Positions 53,049 through 62,736 of a stretch of 64,000 nt of DNA are shown one piece after another. The notes under the pieces are model-generated. The model was given only the letters and a program-made list of their open reading frames with translations, searched no databases and was not told the DNA's origin. Both the position numbers and the translations under genes were made by a program. Source of the DNA: Hamiltosporidium tvaerminnensis (taxonomy: Eukaryota; Microsporidia; Dubosqiidae); the NCBI GenBank assembly GCA_022605425.2, contig JAKIMF020000001.1, forward strand, positions 1,552,501 through 1,616,500. The letters are read 5' to 3'. Each line of letters opens with the position of its first letter. The stretch's first letter is position 1.

Positions 53049-54002
53049 ATGTTGATCAATTATCATTTAGGAGTATTTCGACTTGAACCGGCTGACTTCT
53101 CTAAGTTAGATGATGCAGTGCGTGCGGTGTTGGTGAAGAATAAGATACATCTCCGCCCAGGATGTAAAGAGCGTTTATACCTTCCTAGAACAGAACTTGG
53201 AAGAGGCTTACATAGTGTTGAGTTGCGAAGCGAACATATGCTTCTGCAACTCTTGGATTGTCTGGAAAAAAGTAAAGAAATATCAACTAGACGAGCAACA
53301 ATCCTCAAGGTGGAGAATAATAATAAAATCCATCTTGCACTAATAAAAGGCTTCTTAAAAGTAAAGTACAGGTTGGTAGAAGAATTCGCCAAGAAAAGTT
53401 TAAAAGAAGATCAACTTGCAAAACTATATAACGAAATAGAAAAACGAAAACTCCATTCAAAGTTATATAATGCAAGGAAAAATGAGCTTGTAAGTGTTAG
53501 TGACTCTTCAAGATGGCTAAAGAGAGGAAATATTAGGCCACGAAATGAAGCTGTGTTCTGCTATATCCAAGATAGAAATATATTCTGGGGAGCAGATGGT
53601 GTGTGTCAACATTGCGGGAAGTCTGGTAAGACTGTAGATCATCTAGCAACTAGATGTGAAAAAATGCTAGGCCATGATTACACTAGACGGCATAATGAAG
53701 TGGTTAGATGCCTACACCTACTTCTTCTAAATAGATATAAGTTTAAGTCTTCCAAACGAATAAGGAGCCACTCAGTTCAAGAAATTCTTGATAATGAGTA
53801 TGCAGAGATAAGAGTGGACACCAGAATAAAAACAGATGTTAAAATTCGGAATAACAGACCGGACATATTTATTTTAGATAAGAAGAAGAATAAGATAACA
53901 CTCATTGAAGTAGGAATCACTTCCCAAGATTCACTTCAAATAGTTGAAACTGAAAAACTTAGAAAGTATGACCTGCTAGCCAATGAGTTGGGTCTTATTT
54001 AG
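53049..54002 (+). pseudogene. LINE C-terminal zinc finger and endonuclease
   Basis: A 317-codon open stretch. Residues ~5-40 ('FSKLDDAVRAVLVKNKIHLRPG') match the post-RT region of R2/R4-type elements. At ~185-215 is a Cys-x2-Cys...His...Cys finger: 'CQHCGKSGKTVDHLATRC'. Then come 'YTRRHNEVVRCLHLLLLN' and the restriction-like endonuclease core 'NRPDIFILDKK...LIEVGI', with 'EKLRKYDLLANEL' closing. These parts position the element and nick the target. The frame is intact here although the RT upstream is broken. It is the best-preserved part and is also recognisable in relics 2 and 5. Confidence 0.88.
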
Positions 54003-54490
54003 AGTGTAGTTTTGAGACAAATTCTTATGTGATGACCTGGGAAGGTATTGTGACAAAATACTATAAATCTTATCTTAAAAGACTAGAAATACCCATGAAT
54101 GTAGAGGTATATATTCAGTCTATAGTACTTAAGAAGACAAACAATTTACTTTGACCGACGAAGAGGACTTGAGTCAGGACTAAATGCCGAAGAGAGCTGG
54201 AAGAGAGCGTCAATTGATCTTATTATGAGAGCCGAGATGCATGAGGAACCAACACTCTTTTTTAAAGAAGCGAAGAGAGAGGAAGATGGTGCAAAAAATT
54301 TAAAACCGAAAAATAAATCACCCTTATTTCACAAGGAGGAACCACTTTAGAGGAACCGACCAATAACATAAATGAAGAGTCGGATTTGGAAGAAGAGACA
54401 ATAGTGGTTAAAGAGGTAGAAGAAAACATATAAAAATGTTAAAAAAAATATTTTAACCCAGAATTTTATTAAATAAAATAATTTTATCTT

Positions 54491-56077
54491 TAAATTTTTA
54501 TTTTCTAAAAAAATTATTATATTTTTTGCGACAATTATGATTCTGATTGAAAAATTATTATATTGATTGCAAGGATTATGATATTGATCGAAAAATTATA
54601 ATATTAATTACAAATATTATGATAAATATCGAAAAACCCTATAAATAAACTTGAATATTATTTTAGACTAAATTGCGTTTAGTCTGGTTGATCAAATGTT
54701 ATGTGACAAAGCGAATTAAAACAAGGTTCTTCTTTAATAAGTAACTTAAATACTTATTTCTGTCGAAGTTTACTTTTCTGTTATAATATGAAAAAAAAGA
54801 CTCAGATTTATTCCGATGTAAGCTTTGTACTAACATTTCTTTGGTCTTTTAATCTTTCACAAAAATTATGTTTGAATCATTCTATTTCAATAAGTATAAG
54901 TTACTCTATTTGCTCTGCAATACATCCAGCAACGTTGTGTAATCCAAAGTTTAAATTATATGCAGGGTCATTAATTTTTGAGAAATTACTTAATCTTTTC
55001 ATTTTTTTCTTTATATCTGTAAGAAATTCGAATTATATAGAATTGGTTTAAAGATTGAATGATTTTAAAACTAGCTGAAATTCAATTTTCCGACTTTCAC
55101 ACAAATTTCACACACATATCATTGAACGATGTATTTTAGCGTGGTTATCATCTCTTAATTTTGTTCTGATTTAACTATCTGAAATTAAAAAAACTGATGG
55201 TTCGAATCAAGATTAGATTATGATTTACACGATGCCAAATTTAAAAAATAGCTTGATATTGAACATTTATGAATTTAACATAAAAATTATTGTTAATTCG
55301 ACATTATATTACAAGTAAGCGCCCTATTAGTAAACTGAAACCAAATAAAACCTAATTTTTTTTGGAAATGATTTATTGTCCGTAAATTTCGTGCAAATAT
55401 TATCAAGCTATTCTGGCATGGAATAGTATTACCAATAAAACTATAGTATGTAGCTTTGAAGTTCCTAAATACACTAAGAAAATAAACTTATATTTTGTCA
55501 ATAATACTTATAAAACAGACTGAACTATTTTTTTGAGTTAATAAGTATATTAGAGTCGAAATGAAAATATATTTTTCATAAAAGGCTTTAAAGGAAGTAA
55601 TAGTTAAACGATCCGGTAATTCAACTCCTATCTATTACATACAAACTGCCCAAAATAAGTTTCAAGAAAGTAAAATTATATTTATGGATACTCTATTTAG
55701 GAATAAAATAAAATAAAATGATGAATTTCGTTGAAATTGTGTGAGTTTGAATTTACTAAGCTAACATAATAAATCATAACAGTGATAATAGATAAAAAAC
55801 AACAAACTGAAGAGCGAAATTTCCCAGCATTAAATTATAATAATTTGACTGAATCTAGCATAATATGAAAAACAGATATGAACTTTAATAAATGTGCAAT
55901 ATACTAATAAAAACAAAGAAAAATTACTAATAATATAGTTATGTACAGAAATGCATAAATATAAAAGCTTTATCAAATAATTGGTTTTTTTGTTAAATCA
56001 TTTGTTTTCAAAATTAGATACCGTTTTGAATCATACAGTTTTAAATTTTGTTTATAAAAAAAGATACTTGTTTCAGA
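54491..56077. other. Intergenic between LINE and formin
   Basis: About 1.6 kb. The first 150 bases hold a degenerate ~43-bp repeat ('gaaaaattattatattgattg', 'gaaaaattataatattaatt'). A small hydrophobic frame at 54788 is listed separately. Otherwise it is AT-rich without recognised features, and no CCC motif precedes the formin ATG. Confidence 0.5.
54788..55051 (+). CDS. Doubtful small hydrophobic ORF
   Basis: 87 aa from an ATG, with hydrophobic stretches near the start ('VSFVLTFLWSF') and end ('LLNLFIFFFISV'). It has no recognisable family, no CCC motif and no neighbour link. It could be a short membrane peptide or chance. Confidence 0.15.
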   Translation: MKKKTQIYSDVSFVLTFLWSFNLSQKLCLNHSISISISYSICSAIHPATLCNPKFKLYAGSLIFEKLLNLFIFFFISVRNSNYIELV

Positions 56078-58669
56078 ATGGATCAAAATTTTACCAAAGA
56101 ACTAATACAAAAAGAAAATACATTAGTTAAAGAAAAATTACAAATTAAAAATACAATACTTGATCGTATAAATGCTTTGGCAAAAGCTTCTTCATCTTTT
56201 ATTGACAAACCTATAACTATTTCTAATAAAACGGGTCAAAGTAGAATTGACTTTGATAATTCAATAAAATATGATTTCGATATGTCGTTTCTAACAGAAA
56301 ATATATTGGTGATTGGCCAATGTTGGAACAATGTGACTGAAAAAATGAGTGGAAGGAATAACCATAAGGATATAAAAGCCTTTTTAGATAAAAAATACAA
56401 ATCATTTTATACTGTCTGGCGATTAAATACAACTAAAGATGACATATTTAGAAATTGTCAATATTTTGAACTCACAGATTACAATTTATCTACTATAGTA
56501 AGAATTTGTAAAAGTATCAAAGGATATTTATCTTTTGATCCAAAAAATGTAGTTGTATTAGAACATAAAGGTACAAAAAATGTATTCGCATTACTTGTTT
56601 CGTGTATATTAAGGTATTGTAAAATAGTAAGTAATACGAATGAAGCTCTTAATTTATATTTGCAAACAACAAATCAGCAATTCATAAGCAATACTTTGAA
56701 TAGATATGTTCAATATTTTGATAATTTTTATAAAAGAAGAGAAAATTATTTTAAGAAACAACTTCATCAAATAATTATAACAACTTTACCAAAAATTGAT
56801 AATGCTCGTATAGATAATCCTATGATAGTTATTTATCAAAATGGTGAATTTTTAAAGACTTTTACTAAAAATGATATTATAATTGATCAATTTTATATAA
56901 TTTTGACTGTTGAGGCTTTTTTTGTATGTGGAGATTTAAAAATAGCTCTTTTTCAAAGTGATAAAGGAAAAACAATTCAAATTTTAGAATTATATCTAAA
57001 TACATATGACTACGGACATGGATTGTATAGATTTCTACTCGATGATTTAGATTTTAATACCAATAAATGTTTACCGCGAAAAAAATTCGAAGACGATTTT
57101 TCTATTGATGTTGTATTTTTCGAAGATGAAACCAAAATTAGTTTCATTTACAATTTAGAAGATAATTTTATAAATAATTTAAATATTTTAAATGAACATT
57201 TTGGCCGAAATATTGATGTTGAAGTTCTAAAGAAGCTAAATGATGATGGTTATGATCGTGTTTTATCCAAAACCTGTTTGTATCTCGGTTTCGGTATAGA
57301 AGAGACTAAGAAAATAATTGATCATTTTTACAACAAAGGTGCTATAAAAAGTTTAGATATGAAAAAAGAAGAGATTGAAATCTTTGTCGATAGAAAAATC
57401 AAAGAAGAAGACACACATCAAAAAAATACATTAAATTTTTATATCCAGAACTCAGGACTAGAAAATTTATCTAATTATACATATTTAGAAACGATTCCCG
57501 ATAAAATAGAATTTACAAATGAATTTTTACAATCAAAAAAGACAAAAAGTTTACCGCCTAAAGCAAAAAAGAAACCACTAGAAAATTTTACAGTTAAAAA
57601 ACCTTTCCATTGGGTTACCATTCCCAAATCACCCAACAGTATATTTAACGAATTAGAGAATATAAGTATTAATATCGATTACACAAAATTTGAAGAATGG
57701 TTTTGCGAACCAGCCAACACGGAAATATTTGTAAAGGAATTAGAAAAAGATGTTTCGGTACTTAAAGACACAAGAAGAATATTTTTAGTATCTTTATCTA
57801 TTAAATCTTTAGAGAAAAGAAAAATAGATATTTATAATTTATCAAATGTAATATATAAAAATTCTAATCAGTTAGAATATGAAGATTTATTAAATATTAA
57901 AACAATTTTACCAACAGAAAAAGAAAAAAACATTATGTCATCATATAAAGGTTCATTTAATGATATCAATGAAGTTGAAAAAATTATGTTTAAAATCGAT
58001 GATATTGATTTAAAATCCGTCATTGATATTTTAATTTTTGAGAGAAAGTTCTATGAAGACAACAAAACTGTAGAAAACATTTTATTGGACACCAAAATAG
58101 TTTATGAAAAGATACTAAACAGCAATAATCTTAGAATTATTTTAAAAGCTGTTTTAGAATTGGGAAATACAGCCAATTATAAATATTATAATCGTAAAAA
58201 AGCGTTTGGATTTAAAATTACTTCTCTGTATATTTTACAGATATTTAAAGGTAAAAAAAGCAATCAAACACTTTTTTCATTCCTCGTCAATAGTTTGATA
58301 AAACAAAAACCAGAAATATTTCAAATTACCAAGGAATTAAGTTTAATTCATAAAATTAAAAATGAAGATATTTTTACTACCAAAGACAGAATAAATGCTT
58401 TCATAAATGATTATAACAATTGCATACGTATTTTCAAATGTATAAATGTCGATGAAAAAGACCTTTTAATTCATATAAATCAATTCTTATCTTATTCATA
58501 CACATTTTTAAAAGATATAACAGTAAAATACAAAGAAATATATGTCTATTCAAGTATAATAAAAAGAAAATTTGGGGAAAATGAAAAAGAAAGTATAACA
58601 GATATTTTAAATGTCTTATCTTCATTCTTATTAAAACTTGAAGATGAATATTTATCTTTTAGAATGTAA
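56078..58669 (+). CDS. Formin with PTEN-like N-terminus
   Basis: Encodes 863 aa from the first ATG; the frame extends ten codons upstream through a TTG. Residues ~70-225 look like a PTEN-type phosphatase fold in which the catalytic loop is degenerate: 'VVVLEHKGTKNVFALLVSCILRY' sits where HCxxGxxR belongs, so the nucleophilic Cys and the Arg are missing. Residues ~245-345 resemble the PTEN C2 domain ('AFFVCGDLKIALFQ'). From ~507 to the end is an FH2 domain: 'FHWVTIP', 'FEEWFC', 'LKAVLELGNTANY', 'AFGFKITSLYILQIFKGKK' and 'TLFSFLVNSLI'. The FH1 region is reduced to a few prolines (~'LPPKAKKKP'). FH2 domains nucleate and cap actin filaments. PTEN-FH2 proteins are best known as plant class II formins. 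Confidence 0.85.
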   Translation: MDQNFTKELIQKENTLVKEKLQIKNTILDRINALAKASSSFIDKPITISNKTGQSRIDFDNSIKYDFDMSFLTENILVIGQCWNNVTEKMSGRNNHKDIKAFLDKKYKSFYTVWRLNTTKDDIFRNCQYFELTDYNLSTIVRICKSIKGYLSFDPKNVVVLEHKGTKNVFALLVSCILRYCKIVSNTNEALNLYLQTTNQQFISNTLNRYVQYFDNFYKRRENYFKKQLHQIIITTLPKIDNARIDNPMIVIYQNGEFLKTFTKNDIIIDQFYIILTVEAFFVCGDLKIALFQSDKGKTIQILELYLNTYDYGHGLYRFLLDDLDFNTNKCLPRKKFEDDFSIDVVFFEDETKISFIYNLEDNFINNLNILNEHFGRNIDVEVLKKLNDDGYDRVLSKTCLYLGFGIEETKKIIDHFYNKGAIKSLDMKKEEIEIFVDRKIKEEDTHQKNTLNFYIQNSGLENLSNYTYLETIPDKIEFTNEFLQSKKTKSLPPKAKKKPLENFTVKKPFHWVTIPKSPNSIFNELENISINIDYTKFEEWFCEPANTEIFVKELEKDVSVLKDTRRIFLVSLSIKSLEKRKIDIYNLSNVIYKNSNQLEYEDLLNIKTILPTEKEKNIMSSYKGSFNDINEVEKIMFKIDDIDLKSVIDILIFERKFYEDNKTVENILLDTKIVYEKILNSNNLRIILKAVLELGNTANYKYYNRKKAFGFKITSLYILQIFKGKKSNQTLFSFLVNSLIKQKPEIFQITKELSLIHKIKNEDIFTTKDRINAFINDYNNCIRIFKCINVDEKDLLIHINQFLSYSYTFLKDITVKYKEIYVYSSIIKRKFGENEKESITDILNVLSSFLLKLEDEYLSFRM

Positions 58670-59019
58670 ATACAAACCATTCAAACATTAAAAAGTTTTA
58701 AATTTAACTAGTCTTTATTTTGTATATTTTCTTAAAATACAATTCAAACACATACAAATATTTTAAAGTATTTGTAATAATAACAAAGAAATAAATTTTT
58801 TGAAATAATAACATAGCATGATTTATACAAATATAATATACACCACTCTTTATTTAATTTAAACAAATCACATAAAAAAAAATACATTTATATTTTTCAA
58901 AAGTGAAACTTAAAAAATAAAAAATAGAATTTACCAAAAAAATAGGAAATAATTGCGTTTTAAATTTCAAAGTAAAATCAGATAAATAATTTGTTTGAGA
59001 AAAGAAAATGTTTGCAAAA
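58670..59019. other. Intergenic downstream of the formin
   Basis: AT-rich spacer leading into a tandem array; nothing else recognised. Confidence 0.5.
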
Positions 59020-59410
59020 GAAAATAAGAATAATATTTTCCACCGAAATAAAAAACTTGAAATAAATTCTTAGAAATAAGTAGAAAAAAAAATTTTCTTC
59101 AAAGTAATAGAAAAACTTAAATAAATTCTTAGAAATAAGTAGAAAAAAAAATTTTCTTCAAAGTAATAGAAAAACTTAAATAAATTCTTAGAAATAAGTA
59201 GAAAAAAAAATTTTCTTCACTGGAATAAAACAACTTGAAATAAATTCTTGAAAATAAGTAGAAAAAAAAATTTCTTCAAAGTAATAGAAAAACTTAAAAT
59301 AAATTCTTAGAAATAAGTAGAAATTAATTAAGAATATTTTCCACCGAAATAAAAAACTTAACATCCAAATTCTTGAAAATATGTAGAAATTAATTAAGAA
59401 TATTTTAAAG
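59020..59410. repeat. 59-bp tandem array upstream of TAF6
   Basis: About six copies; the landmark 'tagaaataag' or 'tgaaaataag' recurs at 59071, 59130, 59189, 59249, 59308 and ~59373. Copies alternate in part between 'tcaaagtaatagaaaaact' and 'accgaaataaaaaact' types. The array ends ~75 bp before the TAF6 start. Confidence 0.88.
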
Positions 59411-59471
59411 AATTGTAACAACAGACTATTTATATTTCACAAAAAAAACACCCCCTTTTTTTCTCTTTACA

Positions 59472-59474
59472 CCC
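59472..59474 (+). promoter_or_regulatory. CCC start-proximal motif of TAF6
   Basis: CCC twelve bases upstream of the ATG; a second C5 run lies at 59451-59455. Both stand out from the A/T-rich flank. Confidence 0.55.
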
Positions 59475-59485
59475 TTAAAAACGTA

Positions 59486-60577
59486 ATGCTGTTTTCAAAA
59501 GAGACATTAAAAGCATTTGCACAATCAAAAGGAATAACTAATGTTGATGATGATGCATTGAGAATTTTAGCACAAGATTTAGAATATAGAATAAAAGAAG
59601 TATGTCAAGAAGCTGGTAAATTTATGTTGTGCTCTAGAAGAACAAAGTTATCAATAGATGATGTAAATTACGCATTACAAAGTAGAAACGTTGAGCCTTT
59701 GTATGGATATGACCCACAAGACAGTTTGGTATTTAAAAATATTCCTTCTAATATTTATTATGTCCCTGATGAAGAATTAGATTTAGAAGAATTTCTTAAT
59801 AGGCCTTTACCAAAAATTCCTTTACCTACTTCTTTACATTCACATTGGTTGGCAATAGAAGGAGTTCAACCACAAATACCACAGAATCCATTACCTTTAG
59901 AAAAACCTATAATTAAAAAGGATTTACTTATGAGTTATCAAGAAGAAGCAGAACTTAAATCACAAAACAAACATGTTTTAAGTAAAGAATTACAACTTTA
60001 CTTTGACAAGATAGTATTGTTTATGCAGGGTTCTGATAACGAAAGAGAAATAGCGTTAGAATGCATGGAAAAAGAAAGTGGAATTCAGCAATTAATTCCT
60101 TATTTTATACAAAATTTTAGTGAATTTATTATAAAAAATATTTTTAATTCAAAAAATCTTACAACTATAATAAAAATGTATGAATCATTATTAAAAAACC
60201 AATTCATATTTATAGATCCGTATCTTCATCAAATTTTACCTGCTATTTTGACATGTGTCATTGGTAAATCTATAGAAAATGATACAATTAGAATATCAGC
60301 ATCTAACGTAGTTAAATACGTTTATAATAGATTTTCTTCTAGCTATAATACACTAGCACCGCGTGTTCTAAATACTCTTACTAGAACATGGCTTGATAAA
60401 TTAAAAAATGAAAATTCACAATACGGTGCTCTTTATTGTTTAAGTATTTTATCTGATAATATTTTAGAAACAGTTATACTTAAAAATTCAGAAAAATATA
60501 AAAATGAAATAAATAATCGTAAAGTTACTGATTTTCTTAATGAGTTGGTTGAAAAATACAAAGGAAATAATTTATAA
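59486..60577 (+). CDS. TAF6: Transcription initiation factor TFIID subunit 6
   Basis: Encodes 363 aa (yeast Taf6 is 516) from an ATG with upstream CCC. Residues ~1-70 are the TAF6 histone fold: 'LAQDLEYRIKEVCQEAGKFMLCSRRTKLSIDDVNYALQ' (given here in pieces: 'LAQDLEYRIKEV', 'AGKFML', 'RRTKLSIDDVNYALQ'), then 'NVEPLYGYD'. The TAF6 middle signature follows: 'YYVPDEELDLEEFL', 'PLPKIPLP' and 'HWLAIEGVQPQIPQNPLP'. The C-terminal HEAT-like region (~165-355) is present but short. TAF6 pairs with TAF9 through the histone fold and scaffolds TFIID, and SAGA where that exists. It lies between the formin and ALG1 on the same strand. Confidence 0.96.
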   Translation: MLFSKETLKAFAQSKGITNVDDDALRILAQDLEYRIKEVCQEAGKFMLCSRRTKLSIDDVNYALQSRNVEPLYGYDPQDSLVFKNIPSNIYYVPDEELDLEEFLNRPLPKIPLPTSLHSHWLAIEGVQPQIPQNPLPLEKPIIKKDLLMSYQEEAELKSQNKHVLSKELQLYFDKIVLFMQGSDNEREIALECMEKESGIQQLIPYFIQNFSEFIIKNIFNSKNLTTIIKMYESLLKNQFIFIDPYLHQILPAILTCVIGKSIENDTIRISASNVVKYVYNRFSSSYNTLAPRVLNTLTRTWLDKLKNENSQYGALYCLSILSDNILETVILKNSEKYKNEINNRKVTDFLNELVEKYKGNNL

Positions 60578-61496
60578 ATAAAAATTTAGGATTCTATTTC
60601 TGTTTAAAATTTTCTTCTAAAATTAGGTCATTTAAATTCTTAAATGATTTTTTACCTTTGAATTTTTCATCTTTTGTTTACTTATTGCCTTTATTTGAAT
60701 TCTTTAATAATTTTGACTTTAGGTATCCGTATTGATAATCCTTCTATTTTCAATTGAAGGTCTAATAAATCTAGTGTTTATTTATTAAAATTTCATTCTT
60801 ATTTATGAGTATATATTATAAGTATATATGTTTAATATAACTTACTATAAATGGCATATCTGTACTCTTTTATTCAACACTAACCAAAGAATATTATGTA
60901 TATAATTCTCCGGGCAAGTTAAAAAAAATAATTTATTTTTTATTTTTCCATGCAATTGACTGTATAAATTTTTTAATTCTTTTTTTGAAATTCGGAATTA
61001 TTCTTAAATAAATTTTTTGTAATTTTTAAATATTTCATCTTAGTTATCATATAAAGAACTATCCCATTTCTATATGAATAAAAAATACTTGAGTATTTTC
61101 CAAAAAGTTGTTTTTATTAGAACTCTGTTTTATAATTTGAAACATATTTTTTTAATAATTTCAATTTTAATGTAACTTTCTCTGTAATTTTTTCATTTCA
61201 AAATAAGATAAAATCTTTTATAGGACAAGAACATATAAAATTTACATTTTCATGTGTATTATCTTATTTTGTTTTTATCTAGAATAGATATTTTTTAGTT
61301 TTAGAATCATAGCATACATTTATTACAATAAATAATTCATACTTGCATTCATTTCAGAGATATATAAAATATTTATTAATTTCCTTTTAATGCTCTAGAT
61401 TTAATTAAAATATAATAGTAAATGAATATGAAGACCAATCTTTAAATTCTAGATTTTATATTTATTAATATACTAATATATTAATTTATTAATATA

Positions 61497-61635
61497 TTAA
61501 TTTATTAATTAAAATTAAATTTGGTGATTTTTTAAAAACATCAATTGTCTGATTTTTAATTTTATATTAATTTATTAATTAAAATTAAATTTGGTGATTT
61601 TTTACAAACATTTAATTGTCTGTTTGATATGTCAT
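61497..61635. repeat. 70-bp direct duplication
   Basis: 'tttattaattaaaattaaat' followed by 'ttggtgattttttamaaaca' occurs at 61501 and again at 61571, with a few differences toward the end ('catcaattgtctg' against 'catttaattgtctg'). Confidence 0.85.
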
Positions 61636-61735
61636 AGGTATTTTTTGATATCAGATTTGTTTCAAAAAATTTGATAAAACGTATTGTTACAAATATAAAC
61701 TTGAAACCTTTTTATCAAAAAAAATAAACTATATT

Positions 61736-61738
61736 CCC
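61736..61738 (+). promoter_or_regulatory. CCC start-proximal motif of ALG1
   Basis: CCC five bases upstream of the ATG, supporting that start. Confidence 0.5.
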
Positions 61739-61743
61739 TTATA

Positions 61744-62736
61744 ATGCTTATCGTGAACTTAGCGCCTTTGGATCAGTCACCGAGAACTTTGAATATTGTA
61801 AAGAAACAACTAGAAAAAAATAAGAATATTGAATTATTGGCATATAGACCGAGTACATTTATAGAAATACCATGTAAAGTTCGGTATATAAGGTATTTTG
61901 AATCCAAAAATATTTTTATGAAATTTTTTAAGTTAATTTATTGCAATATTATGGTTGCATTCTATGTATTGACGAGTAAAGAAAGAAATGTAATGTTTGT
62001 TTGCCCACCAATATTTATATTTTTCGGGTTTATGTCAGCTTTTATGGTTAAAGATACTGTTTTAATTGATTGGCATCGATTTAATAACAAAGTTACACTT
62101 TTTGAGAGCTTTTTGATAAAAATGGCCGAAATAAATTCGTGTGTGACAGAAGAAATGACAACTTTTGTTTCAAGATTAGGCAACGCAGTGTGTATGCCTG
62201 ATAAGCCCATTATGTTTTATGAAAGGTTAGATAAAACAAAGGAGATCACTAAGTTATCAGAGAAATATATTAGCTTTAAATTATTTTTGGAAAATTTTAA
62301 TATTTTGAAGCATTTAGAATCAATGCCAATATTTTTATGTTCTACAAGTTACAGTATCGAGGAAAAAAATGACTATTTATTAGAATATTTGATTAAACTC
62401 GATACACGAGTAAGAACACCGTTTATCTTTATTTTTACAACAAAGAAAATTGTTGATTTTCCTAATTTAAAAAATATTTTCATAACTTCTCAGTTTTTTG
62501 ATTATAACGATTATATTAATTTATTGAGATGTGCTGATTTAGGTGTCAATATGCATGATATTTGGATGGATTATCCTATGAAATGTATTGATTATATATC
62601 TTGTAAATTACCATTTATTGGAGCCAATGAACTTGAAAACATTGAAAGAATTATTAACAGCGATCAATGTTCTATTAAACAACATGAAACTACTGAAACA
62701 TTTCAAATACCTAGTGAAATAATGAAATGGAAATAA
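61744..62736 (+). CDS. ALG1: Chitobiosyldiphosphodolichol beta-mannosyltransferase (Alg1)
   Basis: Encodes 330 aa (yeast Alg1 is 449) from an ATG with upstream CCC. GT33/ALG1 patterns: 'LAPLDQSPRTLNIVKKQL' near the start (family 'GDxGrSPRmxxHA'), 'VLIDWHRF' at ~106-113 (family IDWHN), 'FLCSTSYSIEEKNDYLLEYL' at ~198-217 (family 'STSWTpDEDfxiLL'), and 'INLLRCADLGVNMHDIWMDY' followed by 'PMKCIDY' (family 'ADLGVsLHxSSSGlDLPMKvvDm'). Alg1 adds the first mannose to GlcNAc2-PP-dolichol on the cytosolic ER face. The N-terminal membrane anchor of fungal Alg1 is absent; internal hydrophobic stretches lie at ~62-77 and 84-101. The window also holds a Dol-PP phosphatase-like gene. Confidence 0.87.
   Translation: MLIVNLAPLDQSPRTLNIVKKQLEKNKNIELLAYRPSTFIEIPCKVRYIRYFESKNIFMKFFKLIYCNIMVAFYVLTSKERNVMFVCPPIFIFFGFMSAFMVKDTVLIDWHRFNNKVTLFESFLIKMAEINSCVTEEMTTFVSRLGNAVCMPDKPIMFYERLDKTKEITKLSEKYISFKLFLENFNILKHLESMPIFLCSTSYSIEEKNDYLLEYLIKLDTRVRTPFIFIFTTKKIVDFPNLKNIFITSQFFDYNDYINLLRCADLGVNMHDIWMDYPMKCIDYISCKLPFIGANELENIERIINSDQCSIKQHETTETFQIPSEIMKWK

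Larger units (their letters stand above)
50686..54490 (+). mobile_element. LINE with restriction-like endonuclease (R4/Dong-like), most complete copy
   Basis: A ~3.8-kb non-LTR retrotransposon, the reference for five smaller relics in the window. In order: Lys/Ser/Pro-rich N-terminus, reverse transcriptase, a thumb-like region, a CCHC finger and a PD-(D/E)XK-type endonuclease near the C-terminus, then a ~480-bp 3' region ending in 'ttttaacccagaattttatt'. There is no apurinic endonuclease domain. This layout is that of early-branching LINEs (R2, R4/Dong, NeSL), a group reported in microsporidia. The single long frame is broken by a stop at 51109 and at least three frameshifts. The exact 5' end is not defined. 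Confidence 0.88.
60578..61743. other. Intergenic between TAF6 and ALG1
   Basis: About 1.2 kb of AT-rich DNA. A 70-bp direct duplication lies at 61.50-61.63 kb. No other feature is seen. Confidence 0.5.

Noticed and set aside
55185-55225. 'ggttcgaatc' as a tRNA T-loop
   Set aside because: No acceptor stem, anticodon arm or D-arm can be folded around it.
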